This document shows positions 8,917-15,892 of a DNA stretch of 64,000 bases, piece by piece. The notes under the pieces were generated by a model. That model made no database searches, was not told where the DNA came from, and worked only from the letters and a program-made list of their open reading frames with translations. Position 1 is the stretch's first letter. Each line of letters opens with the position of its first letter. The stretch comes from Bin95 sp965220855 (GTDB lineage: Bacteria; Pseudomonadota; Alphaproteobacteria; Bin95), in NCBI GenBank assembly GCA_965220855.1, contig CBDCQY010000001.1, positions 1,364,001 to 1,428,000 on the forward strand, in the 5' to 3' direction. The position numbers were made by a program, and so were the translations under genes.

Positions 8917-10151
8917 CCGGCCGCGCGGCGCGCGCGCTCGCCCTCGACCTGCTCGCCGATGTGCTGGTGAACGGCCGGCCGCTGCCGCAGCCCGAAAGCG
9001 GCAGCGAGGAGACGCGCGCCTTCGCCCGCCGGCTCGCGGCTGTCACGCTCCGCCGGGCGGGCCAGCTGGAGGCGCTGCTGGACCGCTTTCTCGCGCGGCC
9101 GCTGCCGCGCCGGGCGGCGCGCACGCGGCTGCTGCTGATGCTGGGTGGGGCGCAATTGCTGTTCGCGGAGGCGCCGGCCCATGCCGCCGTCGATACCGCC
9201 GTCGCGCTGGCGGAGCCGGGCATGAAGGGTCTCGTCAACGCCGTGCTGCGCCGCATGGCGCGCGAGGGGCCGGGTCTGCTGGCGGACGATGACGCCGCCC
9301 GGTCGAACACCCCGCCCCGGCTCTGGCAGGGCTGGGCGGCGGCCTATGGCGAGAGCGCGGCGCGGGCGATCGCAACCGCCCATCTGGCCGAGCCGCCGCT
9401 CGATCTGACGCTCCGCAGCCCGGATGCGCCCGCGCCGGAAGGCCGGCGCCTGCCGACCGGCTCGCTGCGCCTCGCGCGGCCGGGCGCGGTCTCCCGGCTG
9501 CCGGGCTTCGCCGAGGGCGGCTGGTGGGTGCAGGACATGGCGGCCGCCCTGCCGGCGCGCATGCTGGGCGGGGTCGGCGGCGAGCGCGTGCTTGACCTCT
9601 GCGCCGCGCCCGGCGGCAAGACGGCGCAGCTGGCGGCCGCCGGCGCGCTGGTCACGGCCGTCGATCGCGCCCCGGAGCGGCTCGACCTCGCGCGCGCCAA
9701 TCTGGCCCGGCTCGGCCTGGCGGCGGAGTGGCTGGAGGCCGACGCGACGGAGTGGCGCCCGGAGCGGCCCTTCCCCGCCGTGCTGCTGGACGCGCCCTGC
9801 AGCGCCACCGGCACCGTGCGCCGGCATCCCGACATCCTGCATCGTCGCGCGGCGCGCCGGCTGGATGCGCTTCTGGCCTTGCAGGATCGCCTGCTCGCCG
9901 CCGCCGCGCGCGCCACCGCGCCGGGCGGGCGGCTGGTCTATGCCTGCTGCTCGCTGGAGCCGGAGGAGGGGCCGGAGCGCATCGCCGCCTTCCTCGACGC
10001 CCATCCCGAATTCGCGCTGGAGCCGGTCACCTTTCCGGCCCTGCCGGAAGCCGCGACGCCGGAAGGCGCGCTGCGCACCCTGCCGAGCTTTCGCGCCGAT
10101 CTCGGCGGCATGGACGGCTTCTACGCCGCCCGTCTCGTCCGCCGCGCCTGA
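8913..10151 (+). CDS. rsmB: 16S rRNA (cytosine-967-C5)-methyltransferase
   Basis: RsmB/Sun family enzyme that methylates cytosine 967 of 16S rRNA. GTG 8913 overlaps the htpX stop (GTGA). The 412-residue protein has an N-terminal NusB-like helical domain (residues 1-125), then the methyltransferase core with SAM motif LDLCAAPGGKTAQ near 230. The two catalytic cysteines are in DAPCSATGTVRRHPDI and ACCSLEPEEG. An open frame extends upstream into htpX, but homology begins at the GTG. The window does not show the fmt or rpe genes often found nearby. Confidence 0.92.
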   Translation: MTGRAARALALDLLADVLVNGRPLPQPESGSEETRAFARRLAAVTLRRAGQLEALLDRFLARPLPRRAARTRLLLMLGGAQLLFAEAPAHAAVDTAVALAEPGMKGLVNAVLRRMAREGPGLLADDDAARSNTPPRLWQGWAAAYGESAARAIATAHLAEPPLDLTLRSPDAPAPEGRRLPTGSLRLARPGAVSRLPGFAEGGWWVQDMAAALPARMLGGVGGERVLDLCAAPGGKTAQLAAAGALVTAVDRAPERLDLARANLARLGLAAEWLEADATEWRPERPFPAVLLDAPCSATGTVRRHPDILHRRAARRLDALLALQDRLLAAAARATAPGGRLVYACCSLEPEEGPERIAAFLDAHPEFALEPVTFPALPEAATPEGALRTLPSFRADLGGMDGFYAARLVRRA

Positions 10152-10162
10152 CGCGGCCGGAG

Positions 10163-11185
10163 CTACAGGCGGTAGATGCGCGCAGCGTTGTCGTGGAACA
10201 GCGCCGCCTTCTCGTCGGCGGAATAGCCGGCGGCGAGGCGCTTGAAGGCGTTCCAGAGCACGGTGTAGCTGCAGCTCACCTTCTCGACCGGGAAGTTCGA
10301 CTCGAACATGCAGCGCTCGACGCCGAAGAGGTCGAGCGTCGCCTCGTAATAGCGCCGGGAGGCGTCCATCAGTTCGGCGCTGGTCGGCGGCCGGGGCCGC
10401 TCATGCCAGCCGAAACCGTTGACCTCCATGGCGAGCCCGCCGAGCTTCGCCATGACATTGGGACACTCGGCGAGCGGGGCGACGGCGCGCCGCCACTCCG
10501 CGAACGCCTCGTCGGCGCGCCCGGCATAGGGGCCGACGCCGATGGGCCCGCCGAAATGGTCCAGGATGAAGGTCTGGTCCGGGAAGTCGCGCGCCAGCCG
10601 GGCGGCTTCCTCCAGCTGCGTGTGATAGCACCAGAGCTCGAAGGTGAGGCCTCTCGGGGCCAGATGGCTGAGGCCCGCGCGGAAGGCGCTGCTGTCATAG
10701 AGGCCCGCCGGCGGCTCGGTGCGATGGTTCGGCACCTCCGAGCTCTTGTGCCAGGTGGCGCCGCGCCGGATGCCGCGAAACCGGCCCTGGCCGGCGGCGA
10801 TCTGCGCGTCCAGCACGGCCGCCGCGCTGTCGCCCCGCTCCAGCCAGGCCGTGCCGACGATGCCCGCCGCCACCCGCGCCGGGCCGTAGCCGCCCGAGGC
10901 CGACATGGCCGCAATGCCGTTCACGAACTCGGTCTCGCCGAGCGGGCGCATGTCCACCGGCCCGTCGGCGCGGAACATGGCCCCGCATTCGATGAACACC
11001 GTGCTGACCACATTGTGGCCGGTGCTCAGGTCCTCCAGGAACTCGTCCAGCAGATAGCGCGACTGGACATAGCCGGCGCGCGCATCCCAGAGATGGTGGT
11101 GCGGGTCGCAGATCGGCAGCTCCGGCTCCAGCGCCTCTTCCACCGTCAGGGCCAGCCAGGCCGCATTCCCGCTCGCCGCCGCCAT
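10163..11185 (-). CDS. Amidohydrolase family 2 (TIM-barrel) protein
   Basis: 340 residues of the COG3618-like amidohydrolase group that includes lactonases and 2-pyrone-4,6-dicarboxylate hydrolase relatives. The metal-binding motif DPHHHLWD occurs at residues 27-34, FILDHFGG near 210 supplies the later His, and FESNFPVEK near 295 occupies the position of the last acidic ligand. The substrate cannot be told from sequence. It ends 12 bp from the convergent rsmB, and its start at 11185 is preceded by AGGAAAGGAGAGAG, a strong ribosome site. It lies downstream of ccrM on the same strand, but a 48-bp gap and unrelated function argue against a shared role. Confidence 0.8.
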   Translation of the reverse strand: MAAASGNAAWLALTVEEALEPELPICDPHHHLWDARAGYVQSRYLLDEFLEDLSTGHNVVSTVFIECGAMFRADGPVDMRPLGETEFVNGIAAMSASGGYGPARVAAGIVGTAWLERGDSAAAVLDAQIAAGQGRFRGIRRGATWHKSSEVPNHRTEPPAGLYDSSAFRAGLSHLAPRGLTFELWCYHTQLEEAARLARDFPDQTFILDHFGGPIGVGPYAGRADEAFAEWRRAVAPLAECPNVMAKLGGLAMEVNGFGWHERPRPPTSAELMDASRRYYEATLDLFGVERCMFESNFPVEKVSCSYTVLWNAFKRLAAGYSADEKAALFHDNAARIYRL

Positions 11186-11233
11186 GTCGCTCTCTCCTTT
11201 CCTCCGGGGGTTCGATGCTCGTCCTGCGGCAGT

Positions 11234-12298
11234 CTAGCCGATGCGGGCGCGGAGTTGCCGGCGCAGCATGTCGATCGGCACCGGCCCCTTGTCGCCCGCC
11301 ACATGCCAGAAGGTCCAGCCATTGCAGGCGGGCGCGCCCTGCAGGGCGGCGCCGACGGCGTGGATGGAGCCGCGATGATCGGCGGAGATCAGCGTGCCGT
11401 CGGCCCGCACCCGGGCGCTCCAGCGCCCGCGCCGGTCGGTCAGCACCTGGCCGACATCGAGCAGCCCCTGCTCGACCAGCGCGCCGAAGGGAATGCGCGG
11501 CTCGCTGCGGCGCTCGGCGAGCCGGATGGTCTCGGCGTCCCGCGCCGGCTCGACCCGCCGGATGCGCTCGGCCGCCGCGGCGGCGTAGTCCGGGTCGCGC
11601 TCGATGCCGATCCACCGCCGCCCGAGCCGCTTGGCGACCGCGCCGGTGGTGCCCGTGCCGAAGAACGGGTCCAGCACGATGTCGCCCGGCCGGCTCGACG
11701 CCAGCACGACGCGATGCAGCAGCGCCTCCGGCTTCTGCGTCGGATGCAGCTTGCTCCCGTCGCGCTTCAGCCGCTCATGGCCGGTGCAGATCGGCAGATG
11801 CCAGTCGCTGCGCATTTGCAGGCCGTCGTTCAGCGCCTTGAGCGCGTCATAGTTGAACGCATAGCGCGAGCGCTCGTTATGCGCCGCCCAGATCAGCGTC
11901 TCATGCGCGTTGGTGAAGCGCCGGCCGCGAAAGTTGGGCATCGGGTTGGTCTTGCGCCAGACGATTTCGTTCAGCAGCCAGAAGCCGAGGTCCTGCAGCG
12001 CCGCGCCCAGCCGGTAGATATTGTGGTAGCTGCCCATGGTCCAGAGCGCGCCGTCGGGCTTCAGCACCCGCCGGGCGGCGGCGAGCCAGGCGCGCGTGAA
12101 GGCGTCATAGTCCTCGAGGCTGGCGAAGCGGTCCCAGTCCTCCTCGACGCCGTTCACCCGGCTGTGGTTCGGGCGCCGCAACTCGCCTCGGAGCTGAAGA
12201 TTGTAGGGCGGGTCCGCGAAGATCAGGTCGATCGACGCTTCCGGCAGCGCCGCCATGGCGGCCAGGCAGTCGCCGCATTCGATATAGTCGGTCTTCAA
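11234..12298 (-). CDS. ccrM: Cell-cycle DNA adenine-N6 methyltransferase, GANTC specificity
   Basis: Orphan beta-class methyltransferase that in Caulobacter and relatives methylates GANTC late in replication and couples gene expression to fork passage. 354 residues: catalytic motif IV FADPPYNLQL (DPPYN at 29-33), the WRKTNPMPNFRGRRF and SDWHLPICTG blocks, HPTQKPEALL, and the SAM motif LDPFFGTGTTGA near 220. The C-terminal 80 residues are the RAMA-like domain characteristic of CcrM, ending ACNGWTFWH..DMLRRQLRA. The start is TTG 12298 behind GGGGGAG; no in-frame ATG fits. No restriction enzyme is adjacent. It follows rnhB on the same strand, with paired GANTC sites just upstream. Confidence 0.95.
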   Translation of the reverse strand: MKTDYIECGDCLAAMAALPEASIDLIFADPPYNLQLRGELRRPNHSRVNGVEEDWDRFASLEDYDAFTRAWLAAARRVLKPDGALWTMGSYHNIYRLGAALQDLGFWLLNEIVWRKTNPMPNFRGRRFTNAHETLIWAAHNERSRYAFNYDALKALNDGLQMRSDWHLPICTGHERLKRDGSKLHPTQKPEALLHRVVLASSRPGDIVLDPFFGTGTTGAVAKRLGRRWIGIERDPDYAAAAAERIRRVEPARDAETIRLAERRSEPRIPFGALVEQGLLDVGQVLTDRRGRWSARVRADGTLISADHRGSIHAVGAALQGAPACNGWTFWHVAGDKGPVPIDMLRRQLRARIG

Positions 12299-12358
12299 CG
12301 GCCCGCATCTCCCCCGCGCATCTTGTGGCCGCCATCCTGGGCCGCGCGTGAGCGGAGG

Positions 12359-12973
12359 TCAAGAATCTTTTGGAATCAGCGCGTTGGAAACGGGCTTGAA
12401 TGTGCGCCGGTGATGCGGAGTCGGACCGAGGCGCGCAAGCGCGGCCAGATGCGCCGGCGCGCCGTAGCCGGCGTTGCGCGCCCAACCGTAGCCGGGATGG
12501 GCGCGGTCGAGCGCCGCCATGCGCCGGTCGCGCACCGCCTTGGCGAGCACCGAGGCGGCGGCGATCGAGAGCGAGGCGCCGTCGCCGCCCTTGACCGGGC
12601 GCACGGGGCAATCCAGTCGGGGGGCGTGGACGCCGTCCACCAGCGCGGCCTCGGGCCGCGTCGGCAGGGCGTCGGCGGCGCGGCGCATGGCGAGCAGGCT
12701 CGCCTGCAGGATGTTCAGCCGGTCGATCTCCGCCACCGAGGCCTCGCCGAAGCCGACCTTCACCAGCCGGGCGAGCGTGCAGTAGAGCGCCCGGCAGCGC
12801 CGGGGGCCGAGGCGCTTGGAATCGTCGAGGCCGAGCGCCGCCACCGCCGCGCGGTTCTCCGCCGGCACGATGACGGCCGCCGCCAGCACCGGGCCGGCGA
12901 GCGCGCCGCGCCCCACCTCGTCCAGCCCGGCGACCGGCCCCGCCCAGCCCTGCTCCAGGCTGAAATCCGGCAT
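12359..12973 (-). CDS. rnhB: Ribonuclease HII
   Basis: Removes RNA from RNA-DNA hybrids and single ribonucleotides from DNA. The 204-residue protein carries the family signature GLDEVGRGALAGPV (first Asp and Glu of the active site) near residue 17, DDSKRLGPRR near 50, LVDGVHAPRL (third Asp) and SIAAASVLAKAVRDRRM (fourth). ATG 12973 is one base past the stop of the radical SAM gene; a TTG at 12985 would add four residues. Its last codons contain two GAATC sites relevant to ccrM. The pairing of rnhB with ccrM downstream is commonly seen in alphaproteobacteria. Confidence 0.93.
   Translation of the reverse strand: MPDFSLEQGWAGPVAGLDEVGRGALAGPVLAAAVIVPAENRAAVAALGLDDSKRLGPRRCRALYCTLARLVKVGFGEASVAEIDRLNILQASLLAMRRAADALPTRPEAALVDGVHAPRLDCPVRPVKGGDGASLSIAAASVLAKAVRDRRMAALDRAHPGYGWARNAGYGAPAHLAALARLGPTPHHRRTFKPVSNALIPKDS
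12363..12377. promoter_or_regulatory. Paired GANTC methylation sites upstream of ccrM
   Basis: Two GAATC pentamers (12363-12367 and 12373-12377) lie 10 bases apart, about one helical turn, 65-79 bases before the ccrM start and inside the last codons of rnhB. In Caulobacter, two GANTC sites in the ccrM leader make its transcription depend on methylation state. The same layout here suggests autoregulation; this is inference from position. Confidence 0.5.
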
Positions 12974-12974
12974 G

Positions 12975-14033
12975 TCAGAGCGCAAGCCCCAGCTGCGCGC
13001 CCGGCGGCAGGAAGCGCGTCTCGTCGAGCGGCGGCGGGGCGCGCTCCAGCCCGAAGCGCCGGCGAGCGAGCGCGAAGCGCTGCGAGATCATCTCCGCATA
13101 GACGCCCTCGCCCTTCATGCGCTCGTGGAAGCGGCTGCGATAGAGCGGGCCGCCGCGCATGTCGCGCACCCGCGCCAGCACCCGCGCCGCGCGGTCCGGC
13201 GCATGGGCCTCCAGCCACTCGCGGAACAGGTCCTTGATCTCCAGCGGCAGGCGCAACAGCGTGTAGCCGGCCGCGCTCGCGCCGGCCTCGGCGGCGGCGG
13301 CCAGCACGTCCTCGATCTCATGGTCGTTCAGCGCCGGCAGGATCGGCGCGACATTGACCGAGACCGGCACGCCGGCCTCGCTCAGCCCCGAGACCGCCTC
13401 CAGCCGGCGGCGGGGGGCGGCGGCGCGCGGCTCCATGCTGCGCGCGAGGCGCCCGTCCAGCGTCGTGATCGAGACGGTGACATGCGCCAGGCGCTCGCGG
13501 GCCATCTCGGCCAGCAGGTCGCGGTCGCGCAGCACCAGCGCCGACTTGGTGGTGATCGACACCGGATGGCGGCAGCGCGCCAGCACCTCCAGAATGCCGC
13601 GCATGATGGCGTAGCGCCGCTCGATCGGCTGATAGGCGTCGGTGTTGGCGCCGATCACCAGCAGCCGGCAGCGATAGCCGGGCTTCGCCAGCTCCCGCTC
13701 CAGCAGCGCGGGCGCGGTCGGCTTGGCGAACAGGCGGCTCTCGAAGTCGAGGCCGGGCGAGAGGCCGAGCCAGGCATGGCTCGGCCGCGCATAGCAATAG
13801 ACGCAGCCGTGCTCGCAGCCGCGATAGGGATTGACCGAGCGGTCGAAGCCGAGATCGGGCGAATTGTTGCGCGAGATGATGGTCTTCGGCCGCTCCTCGG
13901 TCACCTCGGTGACGAGCGGCGGCGGGGCCTCCTCCACGCTGTCCCAGCCATCGTCGAACGCTTGGCGGCGCTCGCGCTCGTAGCGCCCACTCCGATTGCT
14001 GGCGGCCCCGCGCCCTTTCCGAATCGCCTGCAT
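12975..14033 (-). CDS. PA0069-family radical SAM protein
   Basis: 352 residues. The radical SAM cluster motif is CEHGCVYC (CxxxCxxC) within NPYRGCEHGCVYCYARPSH, preceded by the subfamily block ISRNNSPDLGFDRSVNPYRG. Later blocks LLVIGANTDAYQPIE and SVNVAPILPALND are typical of the group related to spore photoproduct lyase-like proteins. The biochemical role of PA0069-type proteins is not established. ATG 14033 is chosen because homology-like sequence (MQAIRKGRGAASN) begins there; the frame is open far upstream only as antisense to the crotonase gene. It is followed with a 1-base gap by rnhB, so the two are probably co-transcribed. Confidence 0.88.
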   Translation of the reverse strand: MQAIRKGRGAASNRSGRYERERRQAFDDGWDSVEEAPPPLVTEVTEERPKTIISRNNSPDLGFDRSVNPYRGCEHGCVYCYARPSHAWLGLSPGLDFESRLFAKPTAPALLERELAKPGYRCRLLVIGANTDAYQPIERRYAIMRGILEVLARCRHPVSITTKSALVLRDRDLLAEMARERLAHVTVSITTLDGRLARSMEPRAAAPRRRLEAVSGLSEAGVPVSVNVAPILPALNDHEIEDVLAAAAEAGASAAGYTLLRLPLEIKDLFREWLEAHAPDRAARVLARVRDMRGGPLYRSRFHERMKGEGVYAEMISQRFALARRRFGLERAPPPLDETRFLPPGAQLGLAL

Positions 14034-14040
14034 GGGGGAG

Positions 14041-14069
14041 AGCGTAGCGCAAGAAGCGGAACATATCAA
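14041..14069 (-). promoter_or_regulatory. Candidate sigma-70-like promoter for the radical SAM gene
   Basis: Reading the minus strand, TTGATA and TACGCT are separated by 17 bases. The -10 element ends only 7 bases before ATG 14033, so the transcript would be leaderless or nearly so. It is a pattern match only. Confidence 0.35.
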
Positions 14070-14128
14070 GAAAATTCTTCGCTCCGGGCAGCCGCCCCGT
14101 CGCAAGCCGCCCGGCCGCGCCCGGCCGG

Positions 14129-14157
14129 TTGACCCGGAAAGGCCGGGCGGCCAGATT
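14129..14157 (+). promoter_or_regulatory. Candidate promoter for the enoyl-CoA hydratase gene
   Basis: TTGACC and CAGATT are spaced 17 bases apart, about 45 bases ahead of ATG 14202. The -35 element is good and the -10 element weak. Confidence 0.3.
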
Positions 14158-14201
14158 GCGCGCTCCGGAATAGCTGCGGCAACCGAGACAGAGGCGCGAG
14201 C

Positions 14202-14978
14202 ATGAGCTACGAACATATCCTGGTCGAGATCCGGGGAGCGGTCGGCATCGTCACCCTGAACCGCCCCAAGGCGTTGAACGCGCTCTGCGCCGGCCTGATC
14301 TCCGAACTGGCCGAGGCGCTCGACGCCTTCGAGGCCGACGAGGCGGTCGGCTGCGTGGTGCTGACCGGCTCCGACAAGGCCTTCGCCGCCGGTGCCGACA
14401 TCAAGGAAATGCAGCCCAAGAGCTATATGGACGTCTATCTGGAGGACTTCATCACCGTCGGCTGGGAGCGGGTCACCGGCTGCCGCAAGCCGGTGATCGC
14501 GGCGGTGGCCGGCTATGCGCTCGGCGGTGGCTGCGAGATGGCGATGATGTGCGACTTCATCATCGCCGCCGAGACGGCGCGCTTCGGCCAGCCGGAGATC
14601 AATCTGGGCGCGCTGCCGGGCGGCGGCGGCACACAGCGCCTGGCGCGCTTCATCGGCAAGTCGAAGACCATGGACATGTGCCTGACCGGGCGGATGATGG
14701 ACGCCGCCGAAGCCGAGCGGTCGGGGCTGGTGAGCCGCGTCGTGCCGGCCGACCGGCTGCTCGACGAGGCGGTGTCGGTCGCCGCCTCGATCGCCGCCAA
14801 GTCGCGCCCGACGGTCATGATCGCCAAGGAGTGCGTCAACCGCGCCTATGAAATGCCGCTCGCCGAGGGCGTGCGCTTCGAGCGGCGCATGTTCCACTCC
14901 ACCTTCGCGACGGAGGACCAGAAGGAGGGCATGGCGGCCTTCATCGAGAAGCGCGAGCCGGTCTTCAAGGGCCGCTGA
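14202..14978 (+). CDS. Enoyl-CoA hydratase (short-chain, mitochondrial ECHS1-like)
   Basis: Hydrates trans-2-enoyl-CoA in fatty-acid beta-oxidation. The 258-residue crotonase has the oxyanion-hole blocks AFAAGADIKEM (residue about 65) and GYALGGGCEMAMMCD (about 105). Both catalytic glutamates are present: one in GGGCE and one in FGQPEINLGALPGGGGTQRL. The C-terminus KEGMAAFIEKREPVFKGR is typical of the true hydratases, so this is more confidently a hydratase than the crotonase at 45639. It starts at ATG 14202 and precedes an esterase and a molybdenum hydroxylase on the same strand with short gaps, possibly one transcript. Confidence 0.92.
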   Translation: MSYEHILVEIRGAVGIVTLNRPKALNALCAGLISELAEALDAFEADEAVGCVVLTGSDKAFAAGADIKEMQPKSYMDVYLEDFITVGWERVTGCRKPVIAAVAGYALGGGCEMAMMCDFIIAAETARFGQPEINLGALPGGGGTQRLARFIGKSKTMDMCLTGRMMDAAEAERSGLVSRVVPADRLLDEAVSVAASIAAKSRPTVMIAKECVNRAYEMPLAEGVRFERRMFHSTFATEDQKEGMAAFIEKREPVFKGR

Positions 14979-15001
14979 GCGGCGGGGGAGGGAGCGGAGC
15001 G

Positions 15002-15892
15002 ATGAGCGCGGAACAACTGGCGGCGCTGAAGGCGCTGCTGCGCGAGCGCGGCAAGCCGGAGAACCCGACCGTCGCCGAGATGCGCGCGCGCATGGAGGAG
15101 ATGGGAGACCGCTTTCAGGCCCCGGCGGACGCCGAGGTCGCCGCCGTGAGCGCGGCCGGCTGCCCGGCCGAGTGGGTCGCCGCGCCGGGCGCGGAGGCGG
15201 ACCGGGCGGTGCTCTATCTGCATGGCGGCGGCTATGTCATCGGCTCCTGCAACACGCATCGCAACCTCGCTTACAACCTGTCGGCGGCCGCCAGGGCGCG
15301 GGTGCTGCTGCTGGACTATCGGCTGGCCCCGGAAGCGCCCTTTCCGGCGGCGCTGGACGACGCCGTGGCCGCCTATGGCTGGCTGCTGGATGAGGGCTTT
15401 CGGGCGGACCGCCTTTCCATCGGCGGCGATTCGGCCGGCGGCGGGCTGACGGCCGCCACGCTGGTGGCGCTCCGCCAGCGCGGGCAGCCGCTGCCGGCGG
15501 CCGGGCTCTGCATCTCGCCCTGGGTCGATATGGAGGGCGTCGGCGCCTCGATGACCGGCAAGCTCGACGACGATCCGCTGCTGAACCAGGACCTGCTGCT
15601 CTGGTTCTCGGAGCGCTATCTCGCGGGCGCGGATGCGCGCGCGCCGCTGGCCGCGCCGATCTACGCCGATCTTGCCGGTCTGCCGCCGCTGCTGATCCAG
15701 GTCGGCACGGCCGAGGTGCTGCTCGACGATGCGCTGCGGCTCGCGGAGCGCGCGCGCGCCTCCGGCGTGGATGTCAGCCTCGATGTCGCCCATGACATGG
15801 TGCATGTCTGGCACCTGTTCCAGCCCGTGCTGGACGAGGCGGGCGAGGCGATCCGGCGGGCCGGGGCGTTTCTGCGCGGACGCATGCGGTGA
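15002..15892 (+). CDS. Alpha/beta hydrolase of the hormone-sensitive-lipase type
   Basis: A 296-residue carboxylesterase. The oxyanion-hole motif LYLHGGGYVIGS is near residue 73 and the nucleophile elbow GGDSAGGGL near 140; Asp in the PPLLIQVGTAEVLLDDA region and His in AHDMVHVW complete the triad. The start ATG 15002 follows GGGGGAGGGAGCGG. A short N-terminal cap (residues 1-60) is typical of the family. The substrate is unknown. Its stop overlaps the GTG of the following molybdenum hydroxylase by 4 bases, so the two are probably co-expressed and may act on a shared substrate. Confidence 0.85.
   Translation: MSAEQLAALKALLRERGKPENPTVAEMRARMEEMGDRFQAPADAEVAAVSAAGCPAEWVAAPGAEADRAVLYLHGGGYVIGSCNTHRNLAYNLSAAARARVLLLDYRLAPEAPFPAALDDAVAAYGWLLDEGFRADRLSIGGDSAGGGLTAATLVALRQRGQPLPAAGLCISPWVDMEGVGASMTGKLDDDPLLNQDLLLWFSERYLAGADARAPLAAPIYADLAGLPPLLIQVGTAEVLLDDALRLAERARASGVDVSLDVAHDMVHVWHLFQPVLDEAGEAIRRAGAFLRGRMR

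Noticed and set aside
9728..13237. A plus-strand open frame of about 1,169 codons through rsmB, ccrM and rnhB
   Set aside because: It is antisense or out of frame to clearly homologous genes; in 70% GC DNA the other frames stay open by composition. The product is Arg/Pro/Ala-rich with no family resemblance.
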